A stretch of DNA of 64,000 nt from Oscillospiraceae bacterium (GCA_025758045.1 CP107208.1:1612001-1676000), one strand, 5' to 3'; shown: positions 41,111 through 49,754, counted from the first letter of the stretch. A program made the numbers and translations. Notes: generated by a model not told the origin, from the sequence alone.

Positions 41111-43450
41111 TTATCCCTCCATTTCACCGGGTTTGGTCGTGAGCAATTTGTAAGTCTTAGTATCCTTGGGCTGGGGGTTGTTGAAAGGGATAAGGCTGTT
41201 GCCCATTTTGATAATGCCCTCGCCGGGTTGTGCCAGCAGCAGATATTTCCGCTGCGGCTCGGACAGGCCGTACAGTTCTACCACACTGTCAATGTCCTTG
41301 GTTTGGCGCAGCATGACCACAAATTCGGAGTTTGCCAGCATGGCATAGGCGGTGTCATTGGTAAGGCAGTCCTGCACATTTTGCGTGATGCCGGTGGCGT
41401 AGGCGTTGTACTTTCTGAATCGCTTCCAACTTGTGTACAGGAAATTGGCGCTCAAAGAATCGCGCAGTAGCAGATAGATTTCATCAAAGTACACCCATGT
41501 GGCGGCCTTGGGGTCGTTGCGTTCGTTGCTCATAACGGCGGTGTTGATGTACTCCAGCATAGAGAGCATGGCAACAGGTTTTAACTGCTCTCCCAAACTT
41601 TGGATATTGAAGCAGATAAGGCGGTTGCTCATGTCCACGTTGGTGGGCTGGGCGAACGCTTGCATACTGCCGGTGGCGAAAATCCGCAATGCAAGCGCGA
41701 TTTCCTTTGACCGTTTATCGCGCTGATTGTTCAGTGCCATCCACAAGTCCTTGATAGTCGGGCATGGCGCGGTATAGTGGGATGCCATCAAGGGTTTGTA
41801 GATGTTTTCAAGGGCATCATCAATCAGACTTTTATCACCGGCCAGAATATGCTCCTTGCCCATTATCTGCTCACACAGGCTCAATACAAATTCTGCCTTA
41901 GCAACATGGGGAGGTATTTTCGTTGCCTTATCGTATTTGAAGTCCAGCGGATTAAAGTGCGTAGCGCTGTCCACCGAGATATTCACAACCTCGCCGCCCA
42001 ATTCCTGCACGAGGGGCGCGTACTCATTTTCGGGATCTACGACATAGAAACGTGCTTTTGTGAAGCGCAGGTACAGCATAAGGATTTCCAACTTAACAAA
42101 CATTGATTTGCCGCCGCCGGAGGTAGCGACAACCATTGCATTGCCGTTCACAAGGCTAGTGCGCAGCCCGATGATGAGATTGCCTGTCACGGCGTTTCTG
42201 CCGTAACAAATGCCACCCGGTGTGAGAATTTCTTGCGTATTGAACGGTACAAGTGCTGTCAGCGATTTCGTCAGCATCGTGCGCACACTCTCGATGCGGC
42301 GCAGACCGTAGGGCATGGCCGTGTCAAAGGCGCGTTCCTGCTGAAAGTACAACTCGGTGAATCGGCAGTTATAGTTTGCCGCCGTGGTTTTCAGTGCATC
42401 GGTTTCCAGCGCGAGATCTTCCAGTGTGTCAGCAAAGTAAGTGACGGTGAGCAGGCTCAAAAACATTTGCTGGTCATTTTCCGTCATTTCTTTACGGATG
42501 CTGGCAATGATGCGGTCCTGTTCCTGCGTCCGCTGCGGTACGGAGGAAGTGAAGTCCAGATTTTCCACGGATTTCTTATTGAAACGGACTTTCTCGGCAT
42601 CGGTTTTCATCTGCGCATTGTCAATTTCTTTGAAAGCATCCTCGGTTTCCACCGGCTCAATGTCGATTGATAACACAATGTATGGCACTTGCTGGAGCAG
42701 AGCGGAGATAAACTTATCATCAAGCTGCTGCGGGTACTCGCTGATCGTCATGCACTTGGCATAAAAATCCTCGATTTCAATATGCTTTTTGCAAAAGCGG
42801 ATGCAGTCCGGGGCGATAGAATCGCGGAAGTCCTGCCCCAGTTTGGCGCAATTATCAAAGTCGAAGTTAAAACGACCCTCCTCGGAAATGCGGAAAAACT
42901 TGTGCAGTACCTCCAGCCGTGCGCGGTTGTCCAGCGGCGTGACGGCACATTCCAAGGCGGAAAATGCAGACAGCAAATGCCCCTGCACCTGTACAAAGCG
43001 TTCGCGGGCCTCTTTTACACCGGGTTTGTTCGTGGACACGATGATGTATTTATGCTGCACCACATTTCCATTTTCGCGGGCGTTGGCCTTGATTTGGCGG
43101 TTACGCTCGGCGCGGAGGGCATCAAAGCCGTCGTTCTCGCGGTGGTACAGCACATCACGGGCAAAGGCTTTTTCATCCATGCGCTGGCTGACGATGCAGA
43201 CTTGCATCCAGCAGTCAGCGGGGATGCCCGCGTAGACCGTGCCAAGCTGCGTTAGAATATTCTGCTTGGCCGCGTCACTCTGCATGGCGTAGTTGATGTC
43301 GCTGATTTGCCACATCAAGCTGAACACATTTTCCGATTGCCAAACACCGTCTGCATAGATTCTGTCGATGGGGATGCTCTGCTGCACGGAACGGGGCATT
43401 TTATAGCTGCTGCGTGTTTTTCGCGTAGATGCGTACTCACTTAATCTCAA
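41111..43450 (-). CDS. VirB4/TraE-type conjugation ATPase
   Basis: In this 779-residue cytoplasmic ATPase, which energises type IV secretion assembly, Walker A lies in VVATSGGGKSMF near residue 435. The Walker B strand is near 670 (WVYFDEIYLLL), followed by GITQNVQD. The N-terminal half is the VirB4 CagE/TrbE-like domain. It overlaps the PrgI-like gene by 4 bp (ATGA). The gene looks complete, although the coupling protein, relaxase and most other transfer genes are missing from this window. Confidence 0.92.
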   Translation of the reverse strand: MRLSEYASTRKTRSSYKMPRSVQQSIPIDRIYADGVWQSENVFSLMWQISDINYAMQSDAAKQNILTQLGTVYAGIPADCWMQVCIVSQRMDEKAFARDVLYHRENDGFDALRAERNRQIKANARENGNVVQHKYIIVSTNKPGVKEARERFVQVQGHLLSAFSALECAVTPLDNRARLEVLHKFFRISEEGRFNFDFDNCAKLGQDFRDSIAPDCIRFCKKHIEIEDFYAKCMTISEYPQQLDDKFISALLQQVPYIVLSIDIEPVETEDAFKEIDNAQMKTDAEKVRFNKKSVENLDFTSSVPQRTQEQDRIIASIRKEMTENDQQMFLSLLTVTYFADTLEDLALETDALKTTAANYNCRFTELYFQQERAFDTAMPYGLRRIESVRTMLTKSLTALVPFNTQEILTPGGICYGRNAVTGNLIIGLRTSLVNGNAMVVATSGGGKSMFVKLEILMLYLRFTKARFYVVDPENEYAPLVQELGGEVVNISVDSATHFNPLDFKYDKATKIPPHVAKAEFVLSLCEQIMGKEHILAGDKSLIDDALENIYKPLMASHYTAPCPTIKDLWMALNNQRDKRSKEIALALRIFATGSMQAFAQPTNVDMSNRLICFNIQSLGEQLKPVAMLSMLEYINTAVMSNERNDPKAATWVYFDEIYLLLRDSLSANFLYTSWKRFRKYNAYATGITQNVQDCLTNDTAYAMLANSEFVVMLRQTKDIDSVVELYGLSEPQRKYLLLAQPGEGIIKMGNSLIPFNNPQPKDTKTYKLLTTKPGEMEG

Positions 43451-43779
43451 TGTTTATCACCTTTTTTCTTTTTGCAATATTTGTTTTCGGTTTTCCACAA
43501 CCGCCAGTCGTTACGGATAATTGTGCTGTCTATTACAACAAGCAGGAATTTTTCAAAGGTCAGACAGTCATAAGTAAAAAATCCTGCTGCTGCAATCGGC
43601 GCAGCGGCCACAATGCAGATCCAGCCCGCCGTTTCATGACCCAACAGCGGGGTTAGCCCCAAATAGACCGCAACTGCCACGGCAATGGCCGCGCCGGAGC
43701 AAATCATCTGCCGCAGATTCAGCCCCAAAAAGATTTCCTCTTGGTAATGGCGGATTTCTTTATTTATCGGAATTTGCAT
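43447..43779 (-). CDS. PrgI-family conjugation membrane protein
   Basis: This 110-residue protein begins MQIPINKEIRHYQEEIFLGL, the standard PrgI opening. It has two membrane helices (about 28-45 and 50-70) and a basic C-terminus. PrgI-like proteins are VirB3-like components of Gram-positive conjugation channels and are always next to the VirB4-like ATPase, as here. It starts 1 bp after the VirB6-like gene. Confidence 0.88.
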   Translation of the reverse strand: MQIPINKEIRHYQEEIFLGLNLRQMICSGAAIAVAVAVYLGLTPLLGHETAGWICIVAAAPIAAAGFFTYDCLTFEKFLLVVIDSTIIRNDWRLWKTENKYCKKKKGDKH

Positions 43780-43780
43780 A

Positions 43781-44611
43781 TTACAACCCCATCATTTCAT
43801 GGATAATTCGGTCGGAGCCTTTTATCAGCCCCACAAGTACGAGCATATTGAACACGGTTTCCGCAAGATAACTCCACACAATAGTGGTCGCTTCACCGCT
43901 GGTTACTGTCGGCGTACTGACAAACGCCGAGTAAATCACACAGGCCAGCACAATGACCGCACCCTCTAAGCACACGCCAACATAACTTTTCAAAAACGAT
44001 ATGCCCACGGATTGTGTGCTTTCCCCCGCAAAAGCCGCCAGCGGCAGCGGAGCCAGCGCTGTGTACATATACAAACGGAAGAAGCGGCCATACACGGTAA
44101 GGATCATTACAAAGGAAAGCACCGTAATGAACAAGCTGCCGAGAATCGTTACGAGCCATAGCGGTATGCTGGCGAGAAATCCCACATTTTCGATAGCGGT
44201 CTGCATTTCTGCGGGCAGCGACACCATAGCTTCTGAGATACCGCCCATGCTGTCGGCCATATCTGTGACGATGCCGTTACAGATGGAAAACACATTCAGC
44301 ATAATGTCCATGCCGTATCCCACAAGCGCTTTTGCTGCCACAAAGCGGAGAAAGTAATGGATTGCAGCTTCGGGGCGTTTTAACTCGTGAAAATTCATTG
44401 TGTTTTTGCATAGCGATATAGCAAAGAACAGCACGACCAGTGCATAGCCAATGCCAACCATACCATTGTGCAGTGTCTGCATCACGCTCCACACTGCGCC
44501 ACCCTTAAAAGTTTGGGGGCCGGTTGTCACCAGCCCCCATAACTCACCCAGCTTTCCATTCCATGTGCTGAACGCATTGTTTAGATTCTCGACAATCCAG
44601 TTTTGATTCAA
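43781..44611 (-). CDS. VirB6/TrbL-like conjugation membrane protein
   Basis: This is a 276-residue polytopic protein with an N-terminal soluble part, about six membrane helices (residues 45-65, 88-115, 145-175, 180-200, 215-235 and 245-265) and the RFFRLYMYTALAPLPLAAFAG loop typical of this family in clostridial elements. It starts with TTG at 44611, five bases after AAGGTG. It is the first remaining gene of the transfer operon. Upstream, the element is cut by an IS3-family insertion and a truncated toxin gene. Confidence 0.85.
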   Translation of the reverse strand: MNQNWIVENLNNAFSTWNGKLGELWGLVTTGPQTFKGGAVWSVMQTLHNGMVGIGYALVVLFFAISLCKNTMNFHELKRPEAAIHYFLRFVAAKALVGYGMDIMLNVFSICNGIVTDMADSMGGISEAMVSLPAEMQTAIENVGFLASIPLWLVTILGSLFITVLSFVMILTVYGRFFRLYMYTALAPLPLAAFAGESTQSVGISFLKSYVGVCLEGAVIVLACVIYSAFVSTPTVTSGEATTIVWSYLAETVFNMLVLVGLIKGSDRIIHEMMGL

Positions 44612-44650
44612 GTTTTCACCTTCTTTCGTATTTTGATAACAGATGAGTAG

Positions 44651-44679
44651 TTGACTTGTGATAGCATTTGTGCTATCAT
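44651..44679 (+). promoter_or_regulatory. Promoter with operator palindrome of the truncated toxin gene
   Basis: TTGACT (44651-44656) and TATCAT (44674-44679) are separated by 17 bp. A perfect palindrome TGATAGCA-TTTG-TGCTATCA (44659-44678) fills the spacer and overlaps the -10 box, as in autoregulated toxin-antitoxin operons. Confidence 0.7.
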
Positions 44680-44710
44680 AAGCATAAAGAAAAGGATTTG
44701 GAGTAGTTCA

Positions 44711-44748
44711 ATGTACACAGTTGAATTTTACGGAAAGGCAGACGGAAA
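44711..44748 (+). pseudogene. Toxin gene fragment (HigB/Gp49-like) cut by the IS3 element
   Basis: The frame MYTVEFYGKADGN is the typical N-terminus of phage-derived Gp49/HigB-like RelE-superfamily toxins. It stops at the IS left end (44749), and its continuation does not reappear beyond the right end at 46045. Only about 13 codons survive and no antitoxin is present. Confidence 0.6.
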
Positions 44749-44809
44749 TGAACTGCACCCCATTTGTTAGACAGTATGATATACTATCTAACAAGTGGGG
44801 TGTTTTGCT

Positions 44810-45160
44810 ATGCCAAAAGGAGTACCAAACAAACGATATACGCCGGAATTCAAGAGAATGGTTGTAGAAACCATGGAAAAAGAACATCTGAGTATCCATG
44901 CAACGATGCAGGAATTCGGAATTAACGACCATAAAATTATAGAGCGTTGGGAACGCATTTATTTGGAAGAAGGGCCGGAAGGCTTGTCGGTTGAGCGACG
45001 GGGCCGCAGCAGCACTGGTCGGTCAAAGAAGCTGCCAAAAGAGGTAGAAGAAGATCTGCTGGCCGAAGTGCAGCGACTGCGTGCGGAGAACGATTACCTA
45101 AAAAACTTGCAAGCCTTGGTTTTGGAAGACGAGCGACGCCAGCGTAGAAAACACAGGTAG
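44810..45160 (+). CDS. IS3-family transposase OrfA (helix-turn-helix)
   Basis: This 116-residue protein starts MPKGVPNKRYTPEF; the frame is open from 44795, but the ATG at 44810 fits the family. A helix-turn-helix (residues about 15-60) is followed by a leucine-zipper-like helix (EVQRLRAENDYLKNLQALVLE). OrfA proteins bind the element ends. The gene ends in RRKHR near an A-rich stretch where -1 slippage would give the OrfAB fusion transposase. Confidence 0.9.
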   Translation: MPKGVPNKRYTPEFKRMVVETMEKEHLSIHATMQEFGINDHKIIERWERIYLEEGPEGLSVERRGRSSTGRSKKLPKEVEEDLLAEVQRLRAENDYLKNLQALVLEDERRQRRKHR

Positions 45161-45249
45161 TTCAAAAGCTGAGGCAAAGACATTCTCTGGATATTCTTCT
45201 CTCAATCGCTCAACTACCCCGTGCCACTTTCTACTACCATCTGAAGCGG

Positions 45250-45999
45250 ATGAACAGTGCAGATAAGTATAAAGCTGTCAAAGCGGAGATCACGGCCATC
45301 TACCACGAAAACAAAGGAAGATACGGCTATCGCCGCATTACAGCAGAACTTCACAAGCGCAATTTCCTCCTGAACCACAAGACTGTCCAGCGGCTTATGA
45401 AGGAGCTGGGTTTGGTTTGCCGTGTCAGGATGAAAAAATATCGTTCTTATAAGGGCGAAGTTGGTAAAATCGCACCAAATCTGTTAAACCGGGACTTCCG
45501 CGCCGAAAAGCCAAACCAGAAATGGGTCACCGATGTGACAGAGTTCAGTTTGTTTGGAGAGAAGCTCTATCTCTCGCCCATCCTTGATCTGTGCAGCAGC
45601 GATCTGGTCAGCTATACCATCTCCGACCGTCCTGTTCTGAGTATGGTTACGACTATGCTGGATAAGGCTTTTGAGAAGATACCGGATGGAACCGGGTTGA
45701 TCCTTCATTCTGACCAGGGCTGGCAATACCAGCACAAGCAGTACCAGCGAATGCTCCAGAAGAAAGGTGTTCAGCAGAGCATGAGCCGGAAAGGCAACTG
45801 TCTGGACAACGCTGTGATAGAGAATTTCTTTGGCTTACTCAAAAGTGAACTGTTGTACTTACAAGAGTTTCAGTCCATGGAACACTTCAAGCAGGAACTC
45901 GTTGAATATCTGGATTACTACAACAACCGCAGAATCAAGGCAAAGCTAAAGGGCTTGCCGCCTGCAATTCACAGACAGCAAGCCCTTTCGGCTGCTTGA
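45250..45999 (+). CDS. IS3-family transposase OrfB (DDE integrase)
   Basis: The 249-residue catalytic part has the DDE residues visible in WVTDVTEF, ILHSDQGWQYQ and CLDNAVIENFFGLLKSE. Upstream of the ATG the same frame stays open and reads VVQKLRQRHSLDILL and RATFYYHLKR, the normal OrfB N-terminus. In nature it is therefore probably made as an OrfAB fusion by -1 frameshifting from orfA (frames differ by -1). The catalytic core is intact, so the copy may be active. Confidence 0.92.
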   Translation: MNSADKYKAVKAEITAIYHENKGRYGYRRITAELHKRNFLLNHKTVQRLMKELGLVCRVRMKKYRSYKGEVGKIAPNLLNRDFRAEKPNQKWVTDVTEFSLFGEKLYLSPILDLCSSDLVSYTISDRPVLSMVTTMLDKAFEKIPDGTGLILHSDQGWQYQHKQYQRMLQKKGVQQSMSRKGNCLDNAVIENFFGLLKSELLYLQEFQSMEHFKQELVEYLDYYNNRRIKAKLKGLPPAIHRQQALSAA

Positions 46000-46078
46000 A
46001 CAATTTTTGCTTCAAATTATTGTCTAACTTTTGGGGGGCACTTCAACTTAAGTAATCAGGGGCTTTTTGTATGCAAAA

Positions 46079-46195
46079 ATGCCCTTTGTCTATGTGCTGG
46101 ACAATGCGGTGGTCTGCAAGGTAAAATGCGTAGGAAGCGAAAAGCTGGCGGATTGTACCCCACCAGTATGCCAAGAAACCGAGGACGCAGAATGA
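46079..46195 (+). pseudogene. Gene remnant of the conjugative element right of the IS
   Basis: The frame MPFVYVLDNAVVCKVKCVGS is open upstream into the IS end without a start or ribosome binding site, so it looks like a 3' fragment of a longer gene removed with the IS junction. Its TGA overlaps the ATG of the next small frame as ATGA, which supports former translation. The family is not recognised. Confidence 0.45.
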
Positions 46196-46338
46196 CCGGC
46201 AAAGAGTTTGAACAGATCATCCGCATAAGCTTCGAACGAAAAAAAGTTTACGAACTTGATAATCGACAAGAAGCTGTTCCGGAACTTTGCGCACGTCTAT
46301 TGCAAAAGCGCAGTGCGCCCTGGCATGTTTTATTATAA
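46192..46338 (+). CDS. Small protein of unknown function, conjugative-element remnant
   Basis: This is a 48-residue frame (MTGKEFEQIIRISFERKKVY ... SAPWHVLL) whose ATG overlaps the stop of the preceding fragment (ATGA). It ends just before a strong terminator. No family is recognised. Its place at the end of an operon-like string suggests the last gene of an element, but it could be non-functional. Confidence 0.4.
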   Translation: MTGKEFEQIIRISFERKKVYELDNRQEAVPELCARLLQKRSAPWHVLL

Positions 46339-46347
46339 CTTAAAGAA

Positions 46348-46401
46348 AAAGACCGAAGTTGTAAAGCCCTTTTATGGCTTTTACTTCGGTCTTTCTTTTT
46401 T
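46348..46401. terminator. Strong terminator at the right end of the element remnant
   Basis: A 12-bp stem AAAGACCGAAGT/ACTTCGGTCTTT (46348-46359, 46383-46394) with an inner GTAAAGCC/GGCTTTTAC hairpin has a T run on the right and A run on the left, so it can act in both directions. Confidence 0.85.
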
Positions 46402-46457
46402 AGGGGATGTGCAACAGCCCCGTCCTGTTTTTCCGCTTGATGTGTATGCACCGAAAA

Positions 46458-47570
46458 TCATTTTTCAAACAGATGCAGCAGATATCCGTAGCCCTCGGCT
46501 TCCATTTTTTCATAGGGGACGAAGCGCAGGGCCGCGCTGTTGATGCAGTAGCGCACGCCGTTGGGCGACTCCGGGTCGCCGGTGAACACGTGGCCGAGGT
46601 GGGAGTCTCCGGCGCGGCTTCTGACCTCCGTGCGGCGCATCCCGTGGCTCAGATCCTCTTTTTCCACTACGGCAGGGCCCTCAATGGGCTTTGTAAAGGC
46701 AGGCCAGCCGCAGCCGCTTTCGTACTTATCCGTGGAGGAAAAGAGCGGCTCACCGGTGACGACATCCACATAGATGCCCTTTTCAAATTTATCCCAGAAC
46801 TCGCCTGTGAAAGCGCGCTCTGTGCCGCTTTCCTGCGTAACACGGTACTGCTCCGCCGTCAGCTTGTCCCGGATGGATTCCGCCGCGGGCTTCTGATAGT
46901 CGCCCGGATCGATGCGCAGCCGGGAAAACAGCTCCATCTCCGCGCGCGGGATGTGGCAGTAGCCGTTCGGGTTCTTTTCGAGGTAGTTCTGGTGGTACTC
47001 CTCGGCGGGGTAATAGTTCTTGAGTGGACCTGTCTCCACGAAGAACTTTTCACTGCGTCCCCGCTCGATCTCCGCGATGCGCTCCACCGTTTCCTTCGCG
47101 CTTTCGTTGGTGTAATAGACACCGGTCTGATACTGACTGCCCCGGTCGTTGCCCTGCTGGTTCTCCACCGTGGGGTCGATCACATAGAAGTAGGCCAGTA
47201 GCAGGGCGTCGAGACTCACCTGCCCGGGGTCATACTCCACCCGCACGGTCTCCCGGAAGCCGGTGTTCCCTTTGCAGACGGTCTTGTAATCGGCGTCCGC
47301 CCTGCAGGTGCCGTTGGCATAGCCGCTCTCGGCATCGATGACGCCGGGGATGGACTGCATCAGCTGTTCCATGCCCCAGAAGCAGCCGCCCGCCAGATAT
47401 ATGACATTTTCCGTGGTATCCATATACATGATTCCTTCACCGGACATATCAGAGGGCTGTCCGGTCATTTCCTTCTCGTCCGTTTTCTGCGGCATATTTT
47501 TCTGCCCGGAGGCGCAGCCGCTCAGCAGCAGTACCGCGGTGAGCAGAAGCGGCAATACTCTCCGATACAT
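46458..47570 (-). CDS. msrAB: Lipoprotein methionine sulfoxide reductase MsrAB
   Basis: In this 370-residue fusion the signal peptide with lipobox LLLSGCAS puts the lipid-anchored Cys near residue 20, so it acts outside the membrane. The MsrA domain (about 58-215) has the catalytic GGCFWGME; the MsrB domain (about 235-368) has SGCGWPAF and the catalytic cysteine in RYCINSAALRF. It repairs both stereoisomers of methionine sulfoxide in surface proteins. The start at 47570 has GGAGGG upstream. It is last in an operon with a thioredoxin-like lipoprotein that probably reduces it. The MsrB part lacks the usual CxxC zinc pairs. Confidence 0.93.
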   Translation of the reverse strand: MYRRVLPLLLTAVLLLSGCASGQKNMPQKTDEKEMTGQPSDMSGEGIMYMDTTENVIYLAGGCFWGMEQLMQSIPGVIDAESGYANGTCRADADYKTVCKGNTGFRETVRVEYDPGQVSLDALLLAYFYVIDPTVENQQGNDRGSQYQTGVYYTNESAKETVERIAEIERGRSEKFFVETGPLKNYYPAEEYHQNYLEKNPNGYCHIPRAEMELFSRLRIDPGDYQKPAAESIRDKLTAEQYRVTQESGTERAFTGEFWDKFEKGIYVDVVTGEPLFSSTDKYESGCGWPAFTKPIEGPAVVEKEDLSHGMRRTEVRSRAGDSHLGHVFTGDPESPNGVRYCINSAALRFVPYEKMEAEGYGYLLHLFEK

Positions 47571-47607
47571 GGTGTATCCCTCCCTCCTGAGGAGATGAAT
47601 CCGTTTG

Positions 47608-48567
47608 TCAGCCCACATCGGCGGCAAGAGCCTGGTCGATGAGCTTTTGCAGCGTCTCTGCCTGCTTCTTTTCCGTGAGGGCGCCTACGATGGGTTCACC
47701 CACGATATTGCCGTTGCGGTCAACCACGTAGGTGGTGGGATAGGCAAAGATGTTGGTGGTAAACTTTCCCGCCTCACCGTCGGAGTCAAAATACACATTC
47801 TGATAGGTGGCGCCCTTCTTGGCAAGCACATCCTTCGCCTCGGAAATTGCCGTTTCGTCGCCGTCCAGCGTGAAGGTGTTGACGCCGATGAGAGAGCCGC
47901 CCTTCTCCGCCAATTCCTTGTTCAGCGCATCCAGATCGGAAAGTTCGCCTACACAGGGATTGCAGGTGGTGAACCAGAAATTCACCACGGTGACGGCGTT
48001 GGCGGAGAACAGCTCGTCGCTCTTCACCGTGTTGCCGTCCAGATCTTTCCCTTCAAAGGCGGGGAACTTCTGCATACTGCCGTCGTCGGGAGGGTTGCTC
48101 GTGTCGCTGCCCGCGGGCATGCTCATATCGCCGTCCGTGGATTTCTGCATGATCTCGGGATACTTCTCTTCCAACTCGGTCAGCCTGTTTTCAATATTGC
48201 TGATCTCCGTGGCTGACTCCTTCAGCCACTCATACTCATTGTCGGCGAACTGCTCTTTAGCGGCCTCGATGGTATCCAGCAGGAAGTCGCCGTAGTTTTT
48301 CCCGTCCTCGACCATGGCCATGCCCTTGTCAGCCTTCATAAAGACCTTTTCCCACAGCTCGGTATTTTCCGACAGGATCGCGTTCTCCTGCTCCAGCAGC
48401 TCCTTGTGCAGGGTGAGCGCCTCCTCGGCGTTTTTCGGCTCGTCAGTCATGGCGGAGCCGTTGCCGCTCATGTCGCCCATCTTGTCATTGTTCTTCGTGC
48501 CGCAGGCCGCCAAGGCCAGCAACATCAGTACGGCAAAAGCCAGTGCAAAAATTCTCTTCTTGTTCAT
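47608..48567 (-). CDS. TlpA-like thioredoxin-fold lipoprotein
   Basis: In this 319-residue protein the lipobox LLALAACG gives an N-terminal lipid anchor. Residues about 45-150 are a helical, charged region. The redoxin/TlpA domain (about 170-315) has the active site FWFTTCNPC and the cis-Pro segment AYPTTYVVD. It probably passes electrons to the MsrAB lipoprotein, as the Etrx lipoproteins do in pneumococcus. Its ATG overlaps the stop of the polyferredoxin gene by 4 bp, and GGAGG lies upstream. The frame is open to 48681, but that extension lies within the neighbour. Confidence 0.9.
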   Translation of the reverse strand: MNKKRIFALAFAVLMLLALAACGTKNNDKMGDMSGNGSAMTDEPKNAEEALTLHKELLEQENAILSENTELWEKVFMKADKGMAMVEDGKNYGDFLLDTIEAAKEQFADNEYEWLKESATEISNIENRLTELEEKYPEIMQKSTDGDMSMPAGSDTSNPPDDGSMQKFPAFEGKDLDGNTVKSDELFSANAVTVVNFWFTTCNPCVGELSDLDALNKELAEKGGSLIGVNTFTLDGDETAISEAKDVLAKKGATYQNVYFDSDGEAGKFTTNIFAYPTTYVVDRNGNIVGEPIVGALTEKKQAETLQKLIDQALAADVG

Positions 48568-49481
48568 TTTGATTCCTCCATCGTTGTTTTCTTTGTTGTT
48601 TCTTTCCCGTTGCCGAAGCTGTAGCGGAAGCTCACGGCGTTCGTCGGACAGGCGCGGATGCACATCCCGCAGCGGATACACTCAGTATGGTTGGGCGTTT
48701 TCGTCACGTCCACATCCATCTTGCAGGCTCTGGCACATTTTCCGCAGGAGACGCACTTATTCTTGTCCACCTTCATCTGGAAGAGGGACACCCGGTTGAA
48801 CAGCGCGTAGAATGCGCCAAGCGGGCAGAGCCACTTGCAGAAGGGACGGTAGAACAGCACGCTCAGCACGATCACCGACAGCAGAATGCTGAATTTCCAT
48901 GTAAACAGCTTGCCCAGCGCCGCCCGGATGCCGGAATTGGCAAGGGACAGAGGAATGGCCCCCTCCAGCACGCCCTGTGGGCAGAGGTATTTACAAAAGA
49001 ACGGATCACCCATGCCTACATCGTTCACAAGGAACGCCGGCAGCAGGAAGACCATCACCAGCAGTACAGCGTACTTGAGATAGGTCAGGGGCTTGAGTTT
49101 CTTTGTGGAGAGCTTCTTCGTCGGGATTTTATGCAGAAGTTCCTGAAACCAGCCGAAGGGACACAGAAAACCGCAGATAAAGCGTCCCAGCAGGACTCCC
49201 AGCAAAATGAGGAAACCTGTGATATAATAGGAAAAGCTGAACTTGGAAGACCCAACCACCGCCTGAAACGCACCGATGGGACAGGCACCGGAGGCCGCTG
49301 GGCAGGAGTAGCAGTTCAACCCCGGCACGCAGACGTTTTTCCCTGCGCCCTGATACAGGCCTCCTTTGAGGAAATTCGGCAGGTGCAGGTTGGTCAATAA
49401 GACTGCCCCCGCCTGTATCCAGCCCCGGAAGCGGGACAGGAGTTGTGACGCGCCCGAAGATTTCTTACCCAATGCCCACAC
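48564..49481 (-). CDS. Membrane polyferredoxin (NapH/YccM-like 4Fe-4S protein)
   Basis: In this 305-residue protein about five membrane helices alternate with CxxxCP motifs typical of the NapH family (FICGFLCPFGW, FFCKYLCPQG and FCKWLCPLGA). Two C-terminal 4Fe-4S ferredoxin motifs follow near residues 235-280 (CVSCGKCARAC and CIRCGMCIRACP). Such proteins move electrons across the membrane. In this operon it occupies the place of the CcdA-type thiol transporter of other extracellular Msr systems, so it may power the thioredoxin-like lipoprotein. That is inference. Confidence 0.85.
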   Translation of the reverse strand: MWALGKKSSGASQLLSRFRGWIQAGAVLLTNLHLPNFLKGGLYQGAGKNVCVPGLNCYSCPAASGACPIGAFQAVVGSSKFSFSYYITGFLILLGVLLGRFICGFLCPFGWFQELLHKIPTKKLSTKKLKPLTYLKYAVLLVMVFLLPAFLVNDVGMGDPFFCKYLCPQGVLEGAIPLSLANSGIRAALGKLFTWKFSILLSVIVLSVLFYRPFCKWLCPLGAFYALFNRVSLFQMKVDKNKCVSCGKCARACKMDVDVTKTPNHTECIRCGMCIRACPTNAVSFRYSFGNGKETTKKTTMEESK

Positions 49482-49617
49482 ACTCCAGACATAATTTAAT
49501 TGCTTTGCTCAGCACCGTCGCCGTCTCGCCGCGCCATACGCCGAAACACAGCATAGCGATACCAACAACCAGCAGCGCGGCCTGCACGGCCGACTTTTTT
49601 ACATGGCTCAATTCCAT
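49465..49617 (-). CDS. Small CXXC membrane protein (CD1871A type)
   Basis: This 50-residue protein starts at the ATG at 49617. One membrane helix (AVQAALLVVGIAMLCFGVW) is followed by a short tail ending in CLECVGIG, a CxxC motif. It overlaps the polyferredoxin gene by 17 bp. Size, CxxC tail and position next to a 4Fe-4S membrane protein fit the CD1871A family of clostridia. It may be a small redox subunit of the electron-transfer protein; the function is not established. Confidence 0.7.
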   Translation of the reverse strand: MELSHVKKSAVQAALLVVGIAMLCFGVWRGETATVLSKAIKLCLECVGIG

Positions 49618-49657
49618 CACCCTTTCACTTTTTCTGCCACCATCATAGCGCAAGAGA

Positions 49658-49716
49658 GTTAAAGTCACTGTTAAGAACGAAAATTTAATGCAAACCTTAT
49701 CTAATTTTGCTATAAT
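49658..49716 (+). promoter_or_regulatory. Divergent control region of the Msr operon and two-component system
   Basis: A perfect TATAAT lies at 49711-49716 for the regulator gene, with no clear -35 box. A direct repeat GTTAA-N7-GTTAA (49658-49662, 49670-49674) has the half-site spacing used by OmpR-type regulators and lies between the two divergent operons. Confidence 0.45.
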
Positions 49717-49754
49717 TAAAACAACATAAAAATAAATAAAAAAGGAGGGCTCTC

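Larger units (their letters stand above)
44749..46045 (+). mobile_element. IS3-family insertion sequence (1297 bp)
   Basis: The ends are imperfect inverted repeats of about 27 bp. The left end is TGAACTGCACCCCATTTG (continuing GTTAGACA), and the right end read inward is TGAAGTGCCCCCCAAAAG (continuing GTTAGACA). They enclose orfA and orfB in the IS3 layout with a -1 frame relation. Flanking bases (GAAA left, ACTT right) show no target duplication, and the interrupted gene does not continue on the other side. A deletion or recombination next to the IS is therefore likely. Confidence 0.88.

Noticed and set aside
44749..46045. Simple recent IS insertion into an intact toxin gene
   Set aside because: The toxin frame does not continue beyond the right end and there is no target duplication.
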